The notes beneath the pieces are model-generated. The model did not search any database. It was not told where the DNA came from and was given only the letters and a program-made list of their open reading frames with translations. From Trachythela sp. YZ-2020 (lineage: Eukaryota; Cnidaria; Anthozoa; Malacalcyonacea; Clavulariidae), in the NCBI GenBank assembly GCA_016169945.1, contig JADLSH010000393.1, forward strand, positions 11,693,501 to 11,757,500: a stretch of DNA of 64,000 nucleotides, read 5' to 3'. How positions within the stretch are numbered: position 1 is the stretch's first letter; every line of letters begins with the position of its first letter. A program made the translations under genes and the position numbers. Positions 30,201 through 38,061 of this stretch are shown here, one piece after another.

Positions 30201-33200
30201 TTAAATCTTCACGTCGTGAATTTGGAGTATTCGACGTATTGATCGTTATTACGCCATGTCGCGCCCGATGTGAAATTGCACCCCGCCATTTTTGTGCAAA
30301 TGTCATGCAAGGTCTGCTACAATCTAGTTTCCATTCTCAAATTGAGCAATAAGACTTCATTAATTTTTCCTATTTTATGGTTAAATGCAAGTAAGTATAC
30401 AAAAAGGATAACTATATGCAGTATATATAAATGAGAAATAAAGTCAAAATGATAAAGATAAGAAGCTTGGAAACTAAATACACTGAAGCGACTTATAAAC
30501 TTGAATAATATGAATAATATGAATTTTGGACCTTCTTGTCACGCTTTCTAGACCTTTCGACCACGCGTGGGTCGATAAATTTAAGAAATGTTCGTGAAAT
30601 TACCTGTGCGCGATGGATGATGGTTTTATTGTAAACCGTTTTAATGCACCAATTACAAGCACGAGTAAGCAGACAATTAACCTCAACTGCATAACTTTAA
30701 AAGAAGGGAAGGAAAACTAGCGATTTTCATCCAGGAAATATTTCAAAAATCGGAAATATGCATGGATTGAAGATTACGAAACTTTGACTGATTTCAACAA
30801 CGCAATCTAAGCAATATCCTGTTTATTTGTTATGTCACTTGACGTGCGTTCTTTGTTGCTACCACGTACGTAACAAGATTGCCTCATTGAACGTCCACTT
30901 ATATTCACTATTGTATTGTATACTATTGTATATTATTGGTATTTTATTCACTATTGGAAACTAAATTCGTGTAATACGTGCAGCAGAGTTAATAAAACTT
31001 GTGTAACCATTTTTAGATATAACTAAACGTTGTTTTTTAAATATGAAGTATCATATATATATAATACCTCATGTGTTTTTGTTGCTTGGTTACCTATACT
31101 ATAGTTGAGAAGTTGTGTATATTGGTTATTGGCCTGTCTATATAATGATCATTAAGCAATTCTTACACATCAATTTTGTTACACCACGGTCGCCAAGTGC
31201 ACGTATTTTTCTGTACTTTAAAAAGATGCGTTTCGATCGTCGAAGGTCCTCATCTTACCGTGGTTTACATTTGAATGACAAAATTTTGGTTGGAGTTGAG
31301 ATTACAACTCAATATTTAGGTTCAGGAAAGATTTCTCAGTCCGGAGGAACAGATTATGAAATAGCTCGTGTTATATATGATATTCATTGCCTGTATGCTG
31401 AAGAAAAGAATAAGCTGAAGAAAGCTCGAGAAGTTGTAGTCTTCATTGATAGCCAAAGAATTGATATTTCTAGCAGAAAAGAAGATCATGTTTTGGTTAA
31501 CTTTCCTCTGACTCAAGTTAAAGATGTGACATTATGTCTTAATGAAGGTCCTTACTCACGAACGTGTGTGCTCGTTGCAAGAGAAAATCTCCTTTCTCAA
31601 TACAAGGCGTACGTATTCTACTGCAAAACTGACGATCTGGCGCACGAATTTTATGAATTAGCCACGTTGGCTTTTCAACTTGGTTTTAAATTGCTCGAAA
31701 GATTTTATCGTGAATCAAGCAGTAATGAACAGTCACTGCTCCGTTTATCGCGCAGTAAGAGCGTGGTAAAATCTACTACTGGGAGACGTGGTGTAAGAAG
31801 AAGTGAAAGGTCGTTGCAAGATGATGATTCAGATGGGAGTGATGATGTATTTTGTGAAGAATATAAATCTGATCAGATCGTTGAAGTTGGATGTGTGTTT
31901 GAAAGTGGACAGTGTTCTGGTGAGAGAACTGTGACTATTCCTCTTCAAGATGAAAATGCTCTGGAATCTAAGAAATCAGGATCATTAAAGCTTGGAAAAC
32001 GAAAAGCAAGTTTCATCAACACTGAACTAAAAGATCGTCGTCGTTCTGAGGATGGATCAGAATTTGAGCTGGGAAAATGGTTTAGAAAATCTTGCCGCAG
32101 GATTCGGAGATATTTTAATAAACAAGAGTCAACAACTGAAGTGTCGAATGACGATCTTGAGATGTCCAGTTAAAGAACTTAGCAATGGTTAGACATGACC
32201 GGGTGAAAACATATTGCATATAGCTCTACGTATTTACCATATTTATGTATTTCAATCAAGACCCAAGAGCTGAAGTGTCAAATGTGGATCTTGAAATGAC
32301 GAAGAAAGTACTTGATATAATTAGAAATTGTTTAGAAAAGAATTAGAAAACCTTTATCGTATAGCTCTACGTAAAGATGTCTCTGCATGCGAGCACGCCT
32401 ACGGCCATATCAAAACACGTTAAAATGATAATTCATGACAATATGGGGGAAAACTTGTCGCATTCATTGTCTTATTGTTTTCATTCTGCACGTTTTCCGT
32501 ATTCTTACAAAGGGCAGTAAAATATAGATATAAAGAAAGGTAGATTCTCTTAAAATATTTGGCGTGGCATAAACAAAAAATATATAATTATAGATCACAT
32601 TTATATGTTTTCCTTCAATATATTGATCCCGATTCCGGAACGAACCTGGGATTGCCATGATACGCATGCGCAGTTAGAGGGTTTTCATTCATGTTCGGCG
32701 TTTGCATTCCTGTTGGCCCGATCACTGCTTTCAGTTTGAAAATAATGCTATATTGTATATTTTTGTATATTACATTGCATTCTCTAGTTAATTGCTACAT
32801 TGTACAACTTTATATTTGATTTTCGAATTGTACTGGGATATAGCAATTTCATTGCTGTTTAATATGCACGGGCATTAAACAATCCTGGCGACAATTAGAT
32901 TCCCGTGCTGCAGGTTAGCTGGGAAAACGGATTAACCTTGCAAGGTTGATTAAGCATAACATTACATAAAATATTATTTATCTTCCTGTATACATTTAGT
33001 GTTATATAGTTAATATATATAATTTATGGTTTGTATAATAGGGGCTTCGGTGGCGCAGTCGTCAGAGCAAGCGCCTTTCACCTCTGAGATCGTGGGTTCG
33101 ATTCTCGCTGGGGACTCATGACACTCATGTGAAAAGAGTCAGTCAACGCTCTACCGAAAGTCGTGGGTTTTCTCCGGGTACTCCGGTTTCCTCCCACAGG

Positions 33201-36200
33201 GAATGTTGACTGGGTGGGTTTGGCTAAGCTCCAAACTAACCGTTCCATCGTAAATATTAAATTTTGTTGGCATCTCACTCGATTGAATAATAGTTGAAGG
33301 GTTTTTGTAGATGGAAATTATCGAGTGTAAATTCTATACGTTTATTAGACCTAACCAGGAACAGCTGCGAAAAATGCAACTATAGGTCCCTGGCAGGAAT
33401 TGAATCTGCGGCCCTGCGATTCCGGTGCAGCGCTCTAACCAACTGAGCTACAGAGTCCAGCTGTCGAGCTCTAACCACAAGTTCATGTATATATATGATG
33501 GTAATGCCATGTTAGGTTATGGGTAAATATTAAATTTTGTTGGCATCTCACTCGATTGAATAATAGTTGAAGGGTTTTTGTAGATGGAAATTATCGAGTG
33601 TAAATTCTATACGTTTATTAGACCTAACCAGGAACAGCTGCGAAAAATGCAACTATAGGTCCCTGGCAGGAATTGAACCTGCGGCCCTGCGATTCCGGTG
33701 CAGCGCTCTAACCAACTGAGCTACAGAGTCCAGCTGTCGAGCTCTAACCACAAGTTCATGTATATATATGATGGTAATGCCATGTTAGGTTATGGGTAAA
33801 TATTAAATTTTGTTGGCATCTCACTCGATTGAATAATAGTTGAAGGGTTTTTGTAGATGGAAATTATCGAGTGTAAATTCTATACGTTTATTAGACCTAA
33901 CCAGGAACAGATCGTTCCATCGTAGCTGTGCTCCCTGATCAGACATGAGTCATACGGTGGCAGCCAGATGCGCCTTTAATAATCCTTTGACTCGATCAAA
34001 TCGAGCTGCTTCGTTCGTAATTCAGCTCAGCTCTCAGCTGCAAGTAAGGATGATTAGCACACCCCCCACTTACCTAAATCGTATGGATATATAGATGCTA
34101 ATATTCATTATTATATTATTAAAAATCTATTCCAGAATCATTAATTTATTGATGTAAAACGATTTTTCTTTTTATTGCATGTTTTCCGAAGCGACCTGTC
34201 CCGTCAAGGCCGTTTTGTTAAACGAGGACATTTCTGGCTTTCGTGTATTTGTGTGGTGTGAATTTCATTCTCTTGGTGTATATATACTGACCTGAATACA
34301 ATTTTTCTTAGGACGTGTTGGATTACTCAAGATGTAATAATTTCAGCTTTAGTTCCCCCTCTTGGAGTCGTTATTTTGGTAAGAAATCAGGGATTATTCA
34401 GGGATTATTGCTACCACTTCTTGGAGTTGTAAATGGAAATTGGTGGAGTTGTCAATTTTATTTTTTCCCAATATATATATAGAACAAAACTGTACTATTA
34501 GGGGGCTTTGGGCTATATCCCAAACTAACTCTTCAATCATAGCTGTGCTCCGTGATCAAACATAAGTCATAATTATGGTGGTCATGTTATGTGGAGATGT
34601 AGCTACGCAAAGAAAAACGGTGAACATAGCCAGCATTTCACCCCTGTTATCATATTCATTAATGTTGCCTTCTGGTGGGCATGTTTACTAAGAAATTAAA
34701 AGTAACGGGAAAGTAAAACGAGATCCATGCTCATCGAGATCCATACAACTTTGTGTAACCAATGGAAAACGTATGAAATCAGTGGGTCCTTTAAATAGAA
34801 GTAGCACGATAAAAGTGATTGGAATGTTCCATTGTTTTTCATTGGTTTGAAAATCTCACTGTTCTCCATGTCATCCAAGCATGGGACCTATACATGGAAG
34901 TATACGGTCGTAAGTTAAATTGCAAGCAGTCCAAGGTCTTATCCTTATATCTCACAGACTTTGAGCAGTTAGCTACTTCAATATATCGCGATAATCCTCA
35001 ATGTATAAAATTGCACACACAGATTATCGTTATGACTCGTCCCCAGATCACACCAGACACTTACCAGGGTGAATTATTCAGAGCCAACCTGTCGAGCCAG
35101 TGAACCTGGCTTACAACAGTTTTCAGAGCTTCTACTTGTTTACATCAGTTTTCAGAGCTTCTATTTGTTTACATCAACTTAATGCCTAACCCATATATCT
35201 AAAGTATGTTTCAATTTCTCTCTTGCATATAGATAAATGCAGTGATTTTAGGAATGGTTATTCGCGTTCTTATACATCCTTCAAGCATACGGAACAGAGA
35301 ACGAGATGTCGTGAGAGAAGTGAAGTATGCACGCAACTCTGCAAACACTGTTTTTGAAAAACACGTGCGTGGTTGAGCAAGTGTCACAGCCTATAGCCCG
35401 TGGCCCTTTGAAGGTTCTATAGTGTTGCTCTAGTAATGAAATTACCCTTTGCAACCACTCATTGTAAAATACTGCAGATAGCCCAGTCAATACACTATTT
35501 TGTTAATCCAATTTTTTTCTTGCCCGGTCCTTCCTCCAAACAAAAAAATCACTACTCGGTACTTTTTGCCTGCCTCCTCCACAGGCCCTCGCTGTAAACA
35601 AAATGGAGTCCAATCCCATCATACACAAGGAGTGACGCTTGTCAGATACCAACATGAATATTTTAAAGAAATTTTGAACACTAAAAGTCTATTTGGCTAC
35701 TGAAACTAGTGCAAAATGCTCAAATTTGGCATTTACTTAGAAAATATATTGAATTTCCATGGTTGCTTTGCGTTGCTAGGGAAAACTACAACTGAGCAAT
35801 CAGATACGATTTTGGTTGAAAGCCGTGTTGTGGCTGAAACAATAGCTTGTTAATTATGCACATTTTTGTTTCATAAATTATGTAATTGCCAAAGTCATGA
35901 CATTTTTTTACAAGATTTCGCAGGCACTGCAGAATTTGTGTGTGACCAAATGACCTTCCCATGATGCAGAAAGAGCCTGTGGAGGAGGCAAACTTTTTGC
36001 TTCCAAGAAGAACTGGAACTAGAAGAAATTTACATTAGCAAAATCATGTATTGTTCATTGGTGCAGAAAATTAGGCCAGATTGATTGGTGTTCATTGCGG
36101 ACATACTCCCCTTTATATTTTTGCTTTGACCAAGATAATTTTCTAAACATATAGATTGAAGAATGTGCTCATGAATTTTGACCAGTATACTGACGGAAAT

Positions 36201-38011
36201 TTCACAAACGTAATCGTCGCATATTGTATAAGAAATTGAGATAGGCGTGATTTTTGTGATGTGAATAAGATTACTGGCAGGAATACACGTAGCGAAAATA
36301 TTAGCTCTTTAATTGATCCCGACCTTATTAATGAGTATTTTCAAGAAATTAACACCGATACTCAGTATACGCCTCCCGTACCAGTATCCATCCCAGTAGG
36401 AACTTATATCCCCACAGTTGATGAGGTTAATGTAGAAAGATCTATGATAAAGCTTAAACGAACAGCATCAGGACCGGATGGGCTTCCATACTGGCTATGG
36501 AGAGATTTTGCGAAATACCTTGCTCCGATACTCACCCATGTAATGAATGCTTCATTAAAACAGCAGTGTGTCCCTATGCTTTGGAAACTTGCGAACATTT
36601 CTCCAATACCGAAAGAAACTCCACTATCCGAGCGTAACCAATTAAGACCACTTTCACTTACGAATGTTATAATGAGACTATTTGAAAAGCTTGTTTTTAA
36701 ACTGGAAATATCGTCACATATGAATACTATTATAAGAAATGATCAATTTGCATACAAAAGGCGTTGTAATACCACAACTGCTCTCTTAACATGTCAATAC
36801 CATTGGCTCAAATGGTTAGAAGATGAGAATGTTGACTTTGTTCGAATTGTATCTTTCGACTTTAGCAAAGCTTTTGACTCCGTCCCCCATGACATTGTAT
36901 GTGAAAAACTTAAATTGACTAATCTTAATCCCTATATCATCAACTGGATAATTAATTTTCTCATGTATCGAAGACAAAGAGTTGTTGTGGATGGAATTGT
37001 GACAGAATTTGTTGACATCAACAGAGGTGTACCGCAGGGTACGGTCCTCGGTCCCTTCTTGTTTTCTCTTATGGTTGACGATATCAAACCTCTCAAACCG
37101 AAAGATAACTTACTGATTAAGTTCGCTGACGATATAACTGTTAGTGCTCCCGTCAAAATGGGTGGTGACACAGCTATAGTTGAAGTCAACAACATTGATA
37201 ACTGGGCAATGGAGAACAGAATGCCGCTAAATTTATCTAAAACGTGGGAAATGGTCATGAGTGGAAAAACACAAAAGCCCTTACCACCACGAATTGGCGA
37301 GATCGAGCGCAAAGAATGGTTAAAACTTATCGGGATGACATTCCAAGACGACCCTAATTGCTGGGATATACATGTTGATAATCTATTATCGAAAGCTGGA
37401 AGCCGTATGTATATTTTACGAGTATGCAAGTCGTATGGTTATTCCAAGGATCACCTTAATAAGTTATTCGAAACGTTGATCTTATCGTTATTTTATTACG
37501 GGATTGAAGTCTGGGGTTCCGCCTTGTTGAAGAAATATCTAGAGCGTATTGATACATTTTTCAGACGAGCCTACCGATACGGATACGTTTTAAAAGAATA
37601 TAAAATGCCTGAACTGATAGAAGAGCGTGACAAAACGTTATTTAATAAAATTGTGAATGATCCTGATCATGTCTTATATGATCTACTCCCGGAGAAGAGA
37701 CACAGGATTTTAAGAGAACGAGAACACCCATTCACTCTTCCTAAAGTTAAAACTGAACGTTTTAAACGGTCTTTTTTTAATAGATGTTTATTCAATTATT
37801 TTTAATAACTAGCTATTGATGTAGTATGTAGGTTAACCTAATGCTCTAATTTTTATCTATTTTTAACTTATTATAAAATAATTTAGAGTCAATTACTATC
37901 TTGAAACTAATTAGTTTGTAGGTACAATAGAATTGTAATCTTCTTGCCTTTCTTATTGACAATCTTGTAAAGCCACACGTATGTTGTGATGCTATATTTT
38001 ACAATAAAGAC

Positions 38012-38061
<50 letters not shown>

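Larger units (their letters stand above)
33251..33912 (-). mobile_element. A-B-A-B-A tandem element (273-bp unit) with tRNA-like sequences, inserted in a SINE
   Basis: A 662-bp insert consists of 2.4 copies of a 273-bp unit that are almost identical. It is flanked on both sides by CGTTCCATCG (33,241-33,250 and 33,913-33,922), a 10-bp target-site duplication confirmed by an uninterrupted SINE copy nearby. Read on the minus strand it starts CTGTTCCTGGTTAGGTC and ends TTTAATATTTA. The A module of about 116 bp occurs three times, and the B module of about 157 bp, carrying a 74-nt tRNA-like sequence, occurs twice. The A module has the inverted pair CACTCGAT/ATCGAGTG. No open frame and no TG...CA LTR ends are visible. 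Confidence 0.8.
33041..33970 (+). mobile_element. tRNA-derived SINE, split by a later insertion
   Basis: The head has a tRNA-like pol III promoter: box A TGGCGCAGTCGTCAGAGC and box B GTGGGTTCGATTCTC. The body continues through CTACCGAAAGTCGTGGGTTT and TACTCCGGTTTCCTCCCACA to CTCCAAACTAACCGTTCCATCG. There it is interrupted (33,251-33,912) and resumes with CGTTCCATCGTAGCTGTGCTCC, then CTGATCAGACATGAGTCAT. The copy at 34,505-34,600 lacks the interruption, which proves the order. It lies in the receptor's TM4-TM5 intron. A second full-length head is at 57,650. Confidence 0.88.

Noticed and set aside
34819..35103. 94-codon open frame in the receptor's IL3-side intron
   Set aside because: No recognisable family, no splice context and AT-rich composition; I could not support a gene.
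35233..35364. Longer version of the IL3 exon ending at CAC|GTGCGT
   Set aside because: It ends in phase 0, incompatible with the TM6 exon, and makes loop 3 too long. The GTATGC donor at 35,325 fits both phase and family alignment.
36932..37429. 165-codon minus-strand open frame
   Set aside because: It is the antisense shadow of the LINE reverse transcriptase.
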